From NCBI GenBank assembly GCA_044841755.1, contig JAXOFM010000001.1:1-64000 (forward strand): a stretch of 64,000 nucleotides of DNA. The letters run 5' to 3'. A program made the position numbers and the translations under genes. A model generated the notes under the pieces. It saw only the letters and a list, made by a program, of their open reading frames with translations, ran no database searches and was not told the origin of the DNA. Of the stretch, positions 7,675-16,108 are shown one piece after another; position 1 is the stretch's first letter, and each line of letters opens with the position of its first letter. Source of the DNA: CAZAPO01 sp044841755 (GTDB lineage: Bacteria; Bacteroidota; Bacteroidia; Flavobacteriales; Flavobacteriaceae).

Positions 7675-9369
7675 ATGTCGCAATTATCAGAACAAGAATT
7701 AGTACGACGCGAAAAGCTTAGCAAATTGGCTGCTATGGGGATCGATCCATATCCAGCAAATCTTTATCCAGTTGACCACTTGTCAAAACAGATAAAACAG
7801 GAGTTTGCTGAAGGTAAACAGGTAGTTATTGCTGGACGTTTAATGTCTAGACGTATACAAGGAAAAGCTTCTTTTGCAGAACTACAAGATTCAGAAGGAA
7901 GAATTCAAGTATATTTTAACCGAGATGAAATCTGTACTGGAGAAGATAAAACATTGTACAACGAGGTTTACAAGAAACTACTTGACATAGGTGATTTTAT
8001 CGGGATTGAAGGAGAGTTATTCACCACACAAGTTGGAGAGAAGACGGTGATGGTAAAGAATTTTACTGTATTGAGTAAATCGTTGAAACCATTGCCATTA
8101 CCAAAGACTGATGCCGAAGGAAATGTGTTTGATGAGTTCAACGATCCTGAATTGCGTTATCGTCAACGTTATGCTGATTTGGTGGTAAATCCAAAGGTAA
8201 AGGACACTTTTGTAAAGCGTACACAAATCACCAATACTATTCGTGATTTTTATAATAACATGGGCTTTTTGGAAGTGGAAACTCCAATTTTACAACCTAT
8301 TCCAGGTGGAGCAGCTGCTAGACCTTTTGTTACCCATCATAATGCGTTGAACATTCCTTTATACTTGCGTATTGCAAACGAATTATACTTAAAAAGATTG
8401 ATCGTAGGTGGTTTTGATGGTGTTTATGAGTTCGCTAAAGACTTCAGAAATGAAGGAATGGACAGAACCCATAATCCGGAGTTCACGGTTATGGAAATGT
8501 ATGTTGCCTATAAGGACTACAGCTGGATGATGGATACTACTGAAAAGTTATTGGAGGAGATCGCTCTAAAACTTCATGGTACCACAAAAGTTGAATTTGA
8601 TGGAAACATAATTGATTATAAAGCACCTTATCAGCGTATCGGAATTTTAGATGCAATTAAAGAGCATACAGGTTATGATCTGTATCAAAAATCAGAAGAA
8701 GAAATTCGTGAAGCTTGCAAAGCTTTAGATATTGAAGTTGATGAAACCTTCGGTGTTGGGAAGATGATCGATGAGATCTTTGGTGAGAAATGTGAGCCAA
8801 ATTATATTCAGCCAACTTTTATTATTGATTATCCGGTGGAGATGAGTCCCTTAACTAAAAAACATCGCTCTAAAGAAGGTCTTACTGAGCGTTTCGAGCT
8901 AATGGTAAATGGTAAAGAATTGGCTAATGCTTACTCTGAGTTAAATGACCCTATAGAGCAACGTGAACGTTTTGAAGAGCAATTAAAATTATCAGAAAAA
9001 GGAGATGACGAAGCCATGTTTATTGATCATGACTTCTTACGTGCACTAGAATATGGAATGCCTCCAACATCAGGAATTGGAATCGGAATTGATCGCTTAA
9101 CTATGTTTATGACCAATAATCCTTCGATACAAGAAGTGTTGTTCTTTCCTCAAATGAAACCTGAAAAGAAAGCAGTTGCTATGACTGATGAAGAAAAAGC
9201 CATTTTCGCTATTCTTAAAGAAAATACTCCTATTGATCTTAGCGAACTAAAATCACAAGCTGGTTTAAGTAATAAAAAGTGGGATAAAGCGATGAAAGGA
9301 TTAACAAAACACGGTTTAACTCAAGTAACTAAAACGGAAGAAGGTTTATTAGTTGCATTGAAGGACTAA
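7675..9369 (+). CDS. lysS: Lysyl-tRNA synthetase, class II, with C-terminal extension
   Basis: The enzyme charges tRNA-Lys. The N-terminal OB-fold anticodon-binding domain spans about residues 50-150 (VVIAGRLMSRRIQGKASF). The class II catalytic core follows with motif 2 (FRNEGMDRTHNPEFTVMEMY, about residues 258-277) and motif 3 (GIGIGIDRLTMFM, about 465-477). At 564 residues it is roughly 60 longer than the E. coli enzyme. The surplus is a lysine-rich tail after the usual end (FFPQMKPEKK), running from MTDEEKAIFAIL to the stop and looking like a small helical/winged-helix module. A strong terminator follows, so it is probably a single-gene unit. Confidence 0.97.
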   Translation: MSQLSEQELVRREKLSKLAAMGIDPYPANLYPVDHLSKQIKQEFAEGKQVVIAGRLMSRRIQGKASFAELQDSEGRIQVYFNRDEICTGEDKTLYNEVYKKLLDIGDFIGIEGELFTTQVGEKTVMVKNFTVLSKSLKPLPLPKTDAEGNVFDEFNDPELRYRQRYADLVVNPKVKDTFVKRTQITNTIRDFYNNMGFLEVETPILQPIPGGAAARPFVTHHNALNIPLYLRIANELYLKRLIVGGFDGVYEFAKDFRNEGMDRTHNPEFTVMEMYVAYKDYSWMMDTTEKLLEEIALKLHGTTKVEFDGNIIDYKAPYQRIGILDAIKEHTGYDLYQKSEEEIREACKALDIEVDETFGVGKMIDEIFGEKCEPNYIQPTFIIDYPVEMSPLTKKHRSKEGLTERFELMVNGKELANAYSELNDPIEQRERFEEQLKLSEKGDDEAMFIDHDFLRALEYGMPPTSGIGIGIDRLTMFMTNNPSIQEVLFFPQMKPEKKAVAMTDEEKAIFAILKENTPIDLSELKSQAGLSNKKWDKAMKGLTKHGLTQVTKTEEGLLVALKD

Positions 9370-9399
9370 TTCACCTTATCATTTAAAATAAATAGATTA

Positions 9400-9427
9400 A
9401 GGAGTCAATTTTTGACTCCTTTTTTTA
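9400..9427 (+). terminator. lysS terminator
   Basis: AGGAGTCA (9400-9407) pairs with TGACTCCT (9413-9420), followed by a T-run. It lies 31 bp after the lysS stop. The remaining stretch up to 9665 shows no gene that I can support. Confidence 0.85.
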
Positions 9428-9665
9428 ATCCAAATCACGACTGAAGATTTAAAAATAGTCCTCAAAATTCTACTTCTTTAAATTTCATTAACTTAGAGCT
9501 ATTTAACAGTCTGACGTCTTGCAATGGCAATTTTTTAACGCCTTTTAAAATAAAGATTTGAAAATTTTGAGGTAAAATGAAACTGATAACAGACATTTCA
9601 ACAAACCATAGCAAGACAAATTGATTTTGAACATATCTTAATTTTAAACATTTAATCAATCATAT

Positions 9666-10484
9666 ATGAAATTACGTTGCATAACACTCTTAATTGTATT
9701 CCTAATATCAAGTACGATTAATGCTCAGTTAAATGATAATGAGATAGAGGAGAAACCGACCATTACTATTCTGGGCACCTTCCATTTTGCCGGATCGTCC
9801 ACAGATGCTGTATCGATGAAAGTGGACGACATGAAAACTGAAAAGAGGCAGCAAGAAATTTTAAACTTAGTAGAATTGCTAGCAGCATATAAACCAACAA
9901 AGATAATACTTGAACATCCTTTTAGCAGCAACCAATTAGACTCCCTATATGGTTCATTCCTTAACAACAGACATAACTTGTATATTGGTGAAAGTCAGCA
10001 AGTGGGATTTAGGCTGGCTAAGAAATTAAAACACGAACATATTTATCCAGCCGATGTAAAAATGAACCTACCATTTGATGAACTTAGCGCATTTCTTGAA
10101 AAGGAAGGAGGCATGCATAAAATGCAAAATATGATGGATACCTTAATGTCTTATATGGGGGAAATGCAAAACAAATATAACCACAGTACCATTAGCGAAT
10201 TCTTAGTTTATATGAACACAGAACAAATGGATGCGCTTAATAAAAATCTTTATCTAGAATATATAAATAAAATGGGATCAGCGAAAGAATCTGTAGGTTC
10301 GGAAGTGGTCGCGATATGGTGGCATAGAAATTTTAAAATCATGCGAAATATTGACGAAATCGCAAAACCAGGTGATCGAATTTTGGTAATCTTTGGGCAA
10401 GGTCATACCGCTATTTTTAAAGATTTTTACAAAACCCGTGGTGACTATAATTATGAAGACATCACTTCATATCTGCAAAATTAA
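9666..10484 (+). CDS. Exported DUF5694-type protein
   Basis: The 272-residue product has a cleavable signal peptide (to about INAQ, residue 20). The following domain opens TITILGTFHFAGSSTD and continues KPTKIILEHP, then ends ILVIFGQGHTAIFKDFY. This pattern of a strand-GTFHF start, a central helical region and a strand-GxGH end is that of DUF5694, which is distantly like the TraB/GumN family of putative hydrolases. No experimentally established function is known to me. The gene stands alone between two intrinsic terminators, 95 bp upstream of the PNPOx-like gene. A TraB-like metal site (H in GTFHF, E in LEHP, H in GQGHT) can be proposed but is inference. Confidence 0.75.
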   Translation: MKLRCITLLIVFLISSTINAQLNDNEIEEKPTITILGTFHFAGSSTDAVSMKVDDMKTEKRQQEILNLVELLAAYKPTKIILEHPFSSNQLDSLYGSFLNNRHNLYIGESQQVGFRLAKKLKHEHIYPADVKMNLPFDELSAFLEKEGGMHKMQNMMDTLMSYMGEMQNKYNHSTISEFLVYMNTEQMDALNKNLYLEYINKMGSAKESVGSEVVAIWWHRNFKIMRNIDEIAKPGDRILVIFGQGHTAIFKDFYKTRGDYNYEDITSYLQN

Positions 10485-10508
10485 TATTACTACAAAAAAG
10501 AAAACCAG

Positions 10509-10535
10509 GGAATCATCACAATGATTCCTTTTTTT
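10509..10535 (+). terminator. Terminator after the DUF5694 gene
   Basis: GGAATCAT (10509-10516) pairs with ATGATTCC (10521-10528) across a CACA loop and is followed by a T-run. It isolates the DUF5694 gene from the four-gene cluster that begins at 10568. Confidence 0.85.
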
Positions 10536-10567
10536 GTACATTTAAGTATCCTTCAGTAACCCAATTT

Positions 10568-11101
10568 ATGGCATTTCATAGAACTCAAATTAGTTTTCTT
10601 ATAGGATTATTTCTTCTCCCTTATTCTGGATGTACACAGATTGAAAAAGAAAACAATACTAACGGAAAAATTATTAAGGCTGCGAAAGAAATGATGCAAG
10701 ATACAAACACATGTGCATTAATTACTATAGATATTGAGGGAAGGCCGAGGGTAAGAACTATGGATCCATTTCCTCCTGAAAAAGATTTTACAGTTTGGTT
10801 TGGTACCAATATTCACTCGAGAAAAGTAGGGCAAATCAAAAAGAATAATCGGGTTACACTTTATTACTTAGACAAAGACGCAACCGGCTATGTAACCATT
10901 CATGGAACTGCAGAAATAGTAAATGATAGTTCATCAAAGGAAAAATATTGGAAAGAGGCTTGGAAAAATTTCTATCCAGTTTACCCAGAAGGATATGCAC
11001 TTATAAAAGTAACTCCATTATGGATGGAAGTAATTAGTGAAACACGGGGCATTCTTGGAGATGATAAAACATGGCAGCCTCAAAAAATAACCTTTAATTA
11101 A
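10568..11101 (+). CDS. PNPOx-fold lipoprotein (flavin-binding split-barrel family)
   Basis: The 177-residue product has an SPII signal with lipid Cys at residue 22 (PYSGC). The rest is a pyridoxamine-5'-phosphate-oxidase-like split barrel: CALITIDIEGRPRVRTMDPF, then FTVWFGTNIHSRKVGQIKKNNRVTLYYLD, then GYVTIHGTAEIV, then YALIKVTPLWMEVIS. This family binds FMN, F420, haem or other cofactors and is not restricted to vitamin B6 metabolism. A lipid-anchored version is unusual because most members are cytoplasmic. It is the first gene of a compact same-strand cluster (18 bp to the next gene) with a flavoprotein, a paraoxonase homologue and a serine hydrolase. The substrate is unknown. Confidence 0.8.
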   Translation: MAFHRTQISFLIGLFLLPYSGCTQIEKENNTNGKIIKAAKEMMQDTNTCALITIDIEGRPRVRTMDPFPPEKDFTVWFGTNIHSRKVGQIKKNNRVTLYYLDKDATGYVTIHGTAEIVNDSSSKEKYWKEAWKNFYPVYPEGYALIKVTPLWMEVISETRGILGDDKTWQPQKITFN

Positions 11102-11119
11102 ACTGAACATTTCCATCAA

Positions 11120-12703
11120 ATGATACAATCATATAAGAAAAACCCAAAATTGGCAGACCAATATGAAACTATAATTATTGGCTCCGGAATGGGCAGTTTG
11201 TCGACTGCATCAATACTTGCCAAAGAAGGTCAAAGAGTTTTGGTTCTTGAGCGTCATTATACCGCTGGAGGTTTTACACACATTTTTAAACGCAAGGGAT
11301 ATGAATGGGACGTTGGCATCCATTATATAGGTGAAGTAGGTCGACCAAATAGTGCTGTGAAAAAGTTATTCGATTATGTTTCTGGCGATAAATTGAAATG
11401 GGCAGATATGGGAGATGTTTACGACAGAATAATCATTGGAGACAAGTCATACGATTTTGTAAAAGGTGTATCTAATTTTAAAGAAAAAATGGCATCTTAC
11501 TTCCCTGATGAAGAAGAAGCAATCACTAAATACATTGATTTAGTTTTTGAAGCAAATAGAGCTAGTCGCAAATACTTTACAGAAAAAGCCATCCCAACTT
11601 GGATGAGCAAGTTTGTTGGAAATAAAATGAGGAAACCTTATCTAAAATTCTCCAATCAAACTACCTACGAAGTATTAAGTTCTTTAACGACAAATGAAGA
11701 GCTCATTAAAGTACTTGCAGGGCAATACGGCGACTATGGCCTGCCTCCTAAACAAAGTAGTTTTGTGATGCACGCGAGCGTAGCAAGACATTATTTAAGT
11801 GGAGGAAACTTCCCTATTGGTGGTTCTTCGCAAATTGTAGAGACCATTGATTCCGTTATTGAAGCTTCGGGAGGAACCATTTTGGTAAGAGCTGGAGTGA
11901 AAGAAATTCTCATTGAAAACAATAAGGCTGTGGGAGTGCAAATGGAAGACGATAAAGTATTCAAAGCCAAAAACGTAATTAGTGGTGCTGGTATTATTAA
12001 CACTTATAACAAACTGCTCCCAGATGATATCACTTCTAAATATTCACTGAAGAGACAGTTGCAGAAAGTGAATCCTTCGGTAGCACACATATGCCTCTAT
12101 ATTGGTTTAAACGGAACTCCTGAAGAACTCCAAATGTCAAAAACCAACCTGTGGATTTATCCTGACGATGGTGATCATGATTTTTGTGTAGATCGCTATT
12201 TAAAGGATAATGATGCTCCTTTTCCTTTGGTTTATATTTCATTTCCGGCAGCTAAGGATCCTGATTGGTTAAATAGATATCCTGGAAAAAGTACTGTGGA
12301 TGTGCTTACTTTGATGCCGTATGAACTTGTTGAGCAATGGAAAGACAGCAAGTGGATGAAACGAGGTAATGAATATGATGCTTTCAAAGAAAAAATTTCA
12401 CAACGACTTCTTGATGTTCTTTATAAACACCAACCTCAGCTTAGAGGTAAAGTTGACCATTACGAGCTTTCTACTCCACTATCCACGAAACATTTTGTTA
12501 ATTACGAGAAAGGTGAAATCTATGGTCTAGATCACACACCTGACCGTTATCATCAAAGGTTTCTAAAACCAAGGACGCCTATTAAGAATTTCTACTTAAC
12601 AGGTCAAGATATTGTTACAGCTGGAGTTGCTGCCGCCCTATTTTCTGGGGTATTAACTGTTTCGGCCATGACAGGAAAAAATATAATGAAGAAGATCCTA
12701 TAA
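11120..12703 (+). CDS. FAD-dependent oxidoreductase, retinol-saturase/phytoene-desaturase-like
   Basis: The 527-residue flavoprotein has an N-terminal Rossmann dinucleotide motif GSGMGSLSTA (residues 21-30) followed by LVLERHYTAGGFTH, which is typical of the carotenoid-desaturase and all-trans-retinol 13,14-reductase group. The C-terminal FAD-contact segment FYLTGQDIVTAGVAAALFSG is also characteristic. The HYTAGGFTHIF form and the length favour the retinol-saturase-like branch over CrtI. No crtB or other carotenoid gene is nearby, so a role in carotenoid synthesis is not supported by context. Neighbours are a PNPOx-like lipoprotein 18 bp upstream and the paraoxonase homologue 12 bp downstream, which suggests one transcript acting on a hydrophobic substrate (inference). 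Confidence 0.85.
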   Translation: MIQSYKKNPKLADQYETIIIGSGMGSLSTASILAKEGQRVLVLERHYTAGGFTHIFKRKGYEWDVGIHYIGEVGRPNSAVKKLFDYVSGDKLKWADMGDVYDRIIIGDKSYDFVKGVSNFKEKMASYFPDEEEAITKYIDLVFEANRASRKYFTEKAIPTWMSKFVGNKMRKPYLKFSNQTTYEVLSSLTTNEELIKVLAGQYGDYGLPPKQSSFVMHASVARHYLSGGNFPIGGSSQIVETIDSVIEASGGTILVRAGVKEILIENNKAVGVQMEDDKVFKAKNVISGAGIINTYNKLLPDDITSKYSLKRQLQKVNPSVAHICLYIGLNGTPEELQMSKTNLWIYPDDGDHDFCVDRYLKDNDAPFPLVYISFPAAKDPDWLNRYPGKSTVDVLTLMPYELVEQWKDSKWMKRGNEYDAFKEKISQRLLDVLYKHQPQLRGKVDHYELSTPLSTKHFVNYEKGEIYGLDHTPDRYHQRFLKPRTPIKNFYLTGQDIVTAGVAAALFSGVLTVSAMTGKNIMKKIL

Positions 12704-12715
12704 AACTGAATAAAC

Positions 12716-13765
12716 ATGAAAAAGTCCATCAAAATTCTACTTCTGTTCGCCTTCTTTTTAGTTGCATTTGTTGCTAATATCTTCATTTCAACAGGCTATT
12801 TCAGAACTATTGATTATTATTTTGAAGGAGAAGTTGTTAAGAAAATCGATATTCCAGGAGCTGAAGACATTATGATAAGTCCGGATAGGGACTTTGCTAT
12901 TATTTCTGCAACGGATAGGAAGAAACAAAGAACGGAAGGTAAAATAGAAGGAGGACTCTATATCATGGATCTTACATCAGAAGACTTTAATATCACTCCG
13001 TTAACCACACTTAGAAACGATTTTGGACCACATGGAATTTCAATGAAAAAAGTAGACAGCACTTATAAAGTTATGGCAATTAATCATAGCTCTAAAGGGC
13101 ATTCAATTGAAGTATTTACCTTAACTAACAAACAACTGAACCATAATGAAACGCTTACTAATGAATTAATGATAAGTCCGAATGATTTAGTAATGATCGA
13201 TGAAAATAGATTCTACTTCACCAACGATCATAAATACACTAAAGGCATCGGAAGATTAGCAGAAGATTATTTGGGATTGGCTTTATCTAATGTGATCTAT
13301 TTTGACGGATCAACTTATCGAGAAGTTGCTAGCGGAATTGCCTATGCAAATGGAATAAACTATGATGTAAATAGAAAGCTACTTTTCGTAGCTTCTCCTA
13401 GAAAGTTTGCTATTAAGGTTTATAATGTACTTACTAATGGTGATTTAGAATATATTGAAGATATTGACACAGGAACAGGTGTAGATAATGTTGAATTTGA
13501 TAGCGAAGGGTATATTTGGTCTGGTTGTCATCCTAATTTGTTACAGTTCTCTGCTTATGCAGCTGGAAAAGAAGAAATAGCTCCTTCAGAAATTATCAAG
13601 ATAGATTATAAAGACAAGAATAATTATACAGTTGAAACTATCTATTTAGAAGATGGTTCTACAATGTCAGCAGCTTCAGTTGCAGCCCCTTTTAAGAACT
13701 ACATTTTAGCAGGAAATGTGATGGACGACTCTTTTTTAATTCTAAAATTATTACCTCATCAATAG
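12716..13765 (+). CDS. Paraoxonase/arylesterase family six-bladed propeller (lactonase)
   Basis: The 349-residue protein aligns along its length with animal serum paraoxonases as I recall them. All the PON1 calcium ligands have counterparts: E50-D51 (GAEDI), N156 (PNDLV), N212 (ANGIN) and D257-N258 (VDNVE). The His dyad is also matched: H106 in GPHGIS and H124 in INHSS. The blade motif IWSGCHPN is likewise shared. PON enzymes are calcium-dependent lactonases/arylesterases acting on lipophilic lactones. The N-terminus is one hydrophobic helix (residues 5-25) without an obvious cleavage site, as in PON1, so it is probably membrane-tethered and faces the periplasm. It sits mid-cluster between the flavoprotein and a serine hydrolase. 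Physiological substrate is unknown. Confidence 0.9.
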   Translation: MKKSIKILLLFAFFLVAFVANIFISTGYFRTIDYYFEGEVVKKIDIPGAEDIMISPDRDFAIISATDRKKQRTEGKIEGGLYIMDLTSEDFNITPLTTLRNDFGPHGISMKKVDSTYKVMAINHSSKGHSIEVFTLTNKQLNHNETLTNELMISPNDLVMIDENRFYFTNDHKYTKGIGRLAEDYLGLALSNVIYFDGSTYREVASGIAYANGINYDVNRKLLFVASPRKFAIKVYNVLTNGDLEYIEDIDTGTGVDNVEFDSEGYIWSGCHPNLLQFSAYAAGKEEIAPSEIIKIDYKDKNNYTVETIYLEDGSTMSAASVAAPFKNYILAGNVMDDSFLILKLLPHQ

Positions 13766-13805
13766 ATTGTAATTAACATCACAAATCAATTTAAAAACAC
13801 TATAT

Positions 13806-15266
13806 ATGATTCGTAAAACACTATTATTATTAACTCTTACGCTCTTATTTAACTGTACTAATGAGCCAAAAGAAAATATTGAAACAGAAATAGCTGCTAT
13901 TGAAAATGGTCTTCTCAAATCTATTCAAGTAGAGAGTGTTGACCCAGATACTTATAATATTCTTGACAGAATGAAACATCATAATGTTCCGGGAGCTAGT
14001 ATTGCTGTTGTTAGAAATGGTGAGATTCAGTGGGCAAAAGGATATGGATTTGCTAATACAACATTACAAACAAAAGTTGATCAAAACACCTTATTTCAAG
14101 CTGGCTCAATAAGCAAACCTGTTGCTGCTTTAGCAGCTTTAAAGTTAGTGGAAGAAGGTAAACTCGATCTAGATACTGATATAAATAACTACTTAAAGAC
14201 CTGGAAAATTTCAGAAAATAAGTTTACTACTAATGTCAAAGTAACGCTTAGACGTTTATTAACACATACTGCTGGAATGACAGTACATGGTTTTCCAGGA
14301 TATACTCAAAAAGATACATTTCCGTCTATAGAAAGTGTGCTAAATGGCAAAGGTAATACCTCTGCAATAATGGTAGATACGATTCCTGGTAGTATTTGGC
14401 GTTATTCTGGTGGTGGCTATACAGTTATGGAAAAAGCTGTTGAAGATGTGTCAGGGGAACCGTTTGAAGACTATATTGCCAACCATGTTCTATCTACTAT
14501 GGACATGCATAACAGCACCTATGATCAACCGCTCACCAAAAATCATCATGAAAATGCAAGTGCCGCATATTACAGTGATGGCAAAATAATTGAAGGACTT
14601 TGGCATAATTATCCTGAGCAAGCTGCGGCCGGCTTATGGACAACACCAACTGATCTTGCTAAGTATTGTATTGAAATTCAAGATATTTTAAAAGGTAAAG
14701 AAAATGGAGTTTTATCAAATAAAATGGTCTCAGAAATGCTAAAAAAAGATAAAAATGATTGGGGGTTAGGACCTGCTTTACGTTGGGAAAGTGATTCTCT
14801 AATTTTTGGGCATGGAGGTAAAAATGCTGGCTTCACAAACGACATGATGGCTTTTGCAAATAAAGGTGATGCTATTATTGTAATGACGAGTGCTGATAAT
14901 GGTGGGAGACTAATTGGAGAAATTTTAAGAGCTGCATCAAAATATTATAATTGGGGAACTCATCAAGCCAAAACTGTTGAAATTTCAGAAATGACTAATG
15001 ATGAATTAAGTAGATTTAAAGGGAAATATTTGCTTGATTTTAAAGTTCCAGATATAGGTGACTATTTTATAAATGTTACTATTGATAGTGGAAAACTTCA
15101 TGTTTTAGATCCAAATAACAATGATGAAAATGTACTTACTCCTTTGAAGAACATGAATTTTATTGACCTTGATAAAGGAGATCAAGTAGAAATTAAAATA
15201 GAAGATGGGGGGATAATTAGTATTCTTTGGAATGGAAGATACAATTTCAACAAAGTTGAAGAATAA
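13806..15266 (+). CDS. Beta-lactamase-fold serine hydrolase (lipoprotein)
   Basis: The 486-residue product has an SPII signal (LLFNC, lipid Cys at residue 17). A serine-hydrolase domain of the class C beta-lactamase/PBP4-like family runs from about residue 50. The catalytic SxxK is S101-I-S-K104 (FQAGSISKPVAAL), the second motif is YSG in WRYSGGGY, and the third is HGG in IFGHGGKNAGF. A C-terminal lipocalin-like beta domain (about 395-486) follows, as in many esterase-type members. This group includes esterases, D-peptidases and lactone hydrolases, so beta-lactam resistance should not be assumed. It is last in the four-gene cluster, 40 bp after the paraoxonase homologue, and is followed by a strong terminator. 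Confidence 0.88.
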   Translation: MIRKTLLLLTLTLLFNCTNEPKENIETEIAAIENGLLKSIQVESVDPDTYNILDRMKHHNVPGASIAVVRNGEIQWAKGYGFANTTLQTKVDQNTLFQAGSISKPVAALAALKLVEEGKLDLDTDINNYLKTWKISENKFTTNVKVTLRRLLTHTAGMTVHGFPGYTQKDTFPSIESVLNGKGNTSAIMVDTIPGSIWRYSGGGYTVMEKAVEDVSGEPFEDYIANHVLSTMDMHNSTYDQPLTKNHHENASAAYYSDGKIIEGLWHNYPEQAAAGLWTTPTDLAKYCIEIQDILKGKENGVLSNKMVSEMLKKDKNDWGLGPALRWESDSLIFGHGGKNAGFTNDMMAFANKGDAIIVMTSADNGGRLIGEILRAASKYYNWGTHQAKTVEISEMTNDELSRFKGKYLLDFKVPDIGDYFINVTIDSGKLHVLDPNNNDENVLTPLKNMNFIDLDKGDQVEIKIEDGGIISILWNGRYNFNKVEE

Positions 15267-15296
15267 AAAAAAGCCAGCACAATGTGCTGGCTTTAT
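15264..15296 (+). terminator. Bidirectional terminator
   Basis: AAGCCAGCAC (15271-15280) and GTGCTGGCTT (15284-15293) form a 10-bp stem with a three-base loop, with an A-run before it and a T-rich stretch after it. It can serve the serine hydrolase gene and the convergent repeat-protein gene. Confidence 0.75.
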
Positions 15297-15324
15297 CATC
15301 TTTATTAATATTCTTTGGCGACAA

Positions 15325-15978
15325 TTAATAAAGACACACTACTACATCTTTCTCACATTCCATTCCTTTAAAAGGATTGAATCCTTTTGGTAAATATTTT
15401 TTTGGATCAAAGCCTAGATCAACTTCCTCTTCAAGTTCAATAAGTTCAATTGTACTCCAATCTAGATCGTCTTTTCCTTCTAAAGCGTTAAACCCTTCTG
15501 GTAAATATTGTGCTGTATCAAAACCTAGATCTACTTCTTCTTCTAGTTCAATAAGCTCTATGGTATCCCAATCTAAGTCATCCTTTCCTTCTAAGGCATT
15601 AAACCCTTCTGGTAAGTATTGTTTTGGATCGAAACCTAAGTCTACTTCTTCTTCAACTTCAACAAGTTCTATGGTATCCCAATCTAAATCATCTTTTCCT
15701 TCTAAAGCGTTAAACCCTTCTGGTAAGTATTGTTTTGGATCAAAACCTAAGTCTACTTCTTCTTCAACTTCAACAATTTCAATGTCGTTAACATCTAAAA
15801 TATCATAAGTTGTTTCAGGCGCTTCAAATAGAATTGCTTCAAAATTTAGTTGTTCAACTGTTTTTAAAGATGATCGCTTTGAATCATCGGGAATTGCACT
15901 GGTCAATGCACTTACATTTGACGCTACAAATACTGTTAGTAATAAAATTAATCGGTTCATTATTTTAAGTTTTTTCAT
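15325..15978 (-). CDS. Exported acidic protein with four 37-residue repeats
   Basis: The 217-residue product starts with a basic N-terminus and hydrophobic signal segment (LILLLTVFVASNVSA). A short spacer is followed by four head-to-tail repeats of 37 residues with the core EEEVDLGFDPKQYLPEGFNALEGKDDLDW, the last one ending at a changed C-terminus (FNPFKGMECEKDVVVCLY). The repeat is very acidic and conserves GFD, YLP and GFN, which might form a calcium- or surface-binding module. DNA periodicity is exactly 111 bp. I recognise no characterised family. It is convergent with the serine hydrolase gene. The plus-strand 143-codon frame over the same region is a shadow of the repeat. Confidence 0.8.
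   Translation of the reverse strand: MKKLKIMNRLILLLTVFVASNVSALTSAIPDDSKRSSLKTVEQLNFEAILFEAPETTYDILDVNDIEIVEVEEEVDLGFDPKQYLPEGFNALEGKDDLDWDTIELVEVEEEVDLGFDPKQYLPEGFNALEGKDDLDWDTIELIELEEEVDLGFDTAQYLPEGFNALEGKDDLDWSTIELIELEEEVDLGFDPKKYLPKGFNPFKGMECEKDVVVCLY
15382..15800. repeat. 111-bp tandem coding repeat
   Basis: The block starting CCCTTCTGGTAA recurs at 15493, 15604 and 15715, with a diverged copy starting near 15382, so the period is 111 bp. Adjacent copies are very similar: the first 60 or so bases of the copies at 15604 and 15715 differ at one position. The other differences are mostly synonymous, which indicates duplication followed by selection on protein sequence. Confidence 0.9.
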
Positions 15979-16108
15979 TAAGTTTTCTATGCATATAGAC
16001 TACTGAAAAACTAAAACGTTACCATAATTTGGAAATTTTTAACACATCGCATTTCTTTTTATATATTCTTTAAGAAAGAAGATTAAATGTGTTAAATTTT
16101 TAAGGATT

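Noticed and set aside
9462..9659. 65-codon minus-strand ORF between lysS and the DUF5694 gene
   Set aside because: No signal, motif or coding-like composition; it occupies AT-rich intergenic DNA and lacks a plausible start region.
11120..12703. Carotenoid phytoene desaturase (crtI)
   Set aside because: No crtB, crtY or crtZ genes nearby and the HYTAGGFTH form fits the retinol-saturase-like branch better.
13806..15266. Antibiotic-resistance beta-lactamase
   Set aside because: The fold motifs are present, but the lipoprotein signal, the extra C-terminal barrel and YSG/HGG motif forms fit esterase or peptidase members; no resistance claim is justified.
15382..15800. CRISPR-like regular repeat
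   Set aside because: The 111-bp units abut with no spacers and are in frame in a secreted protein, so they are coding repeats.
15377..15808. 143-codon plus-strand ORF with Ser/Lys repeats
   Set aside because: It is the antisense shadow of the 37-residue repeat protein; its Ser-rich low complexity arises from the acidic codons on the other strand, and the minus-strand ORF has a signal peptide.
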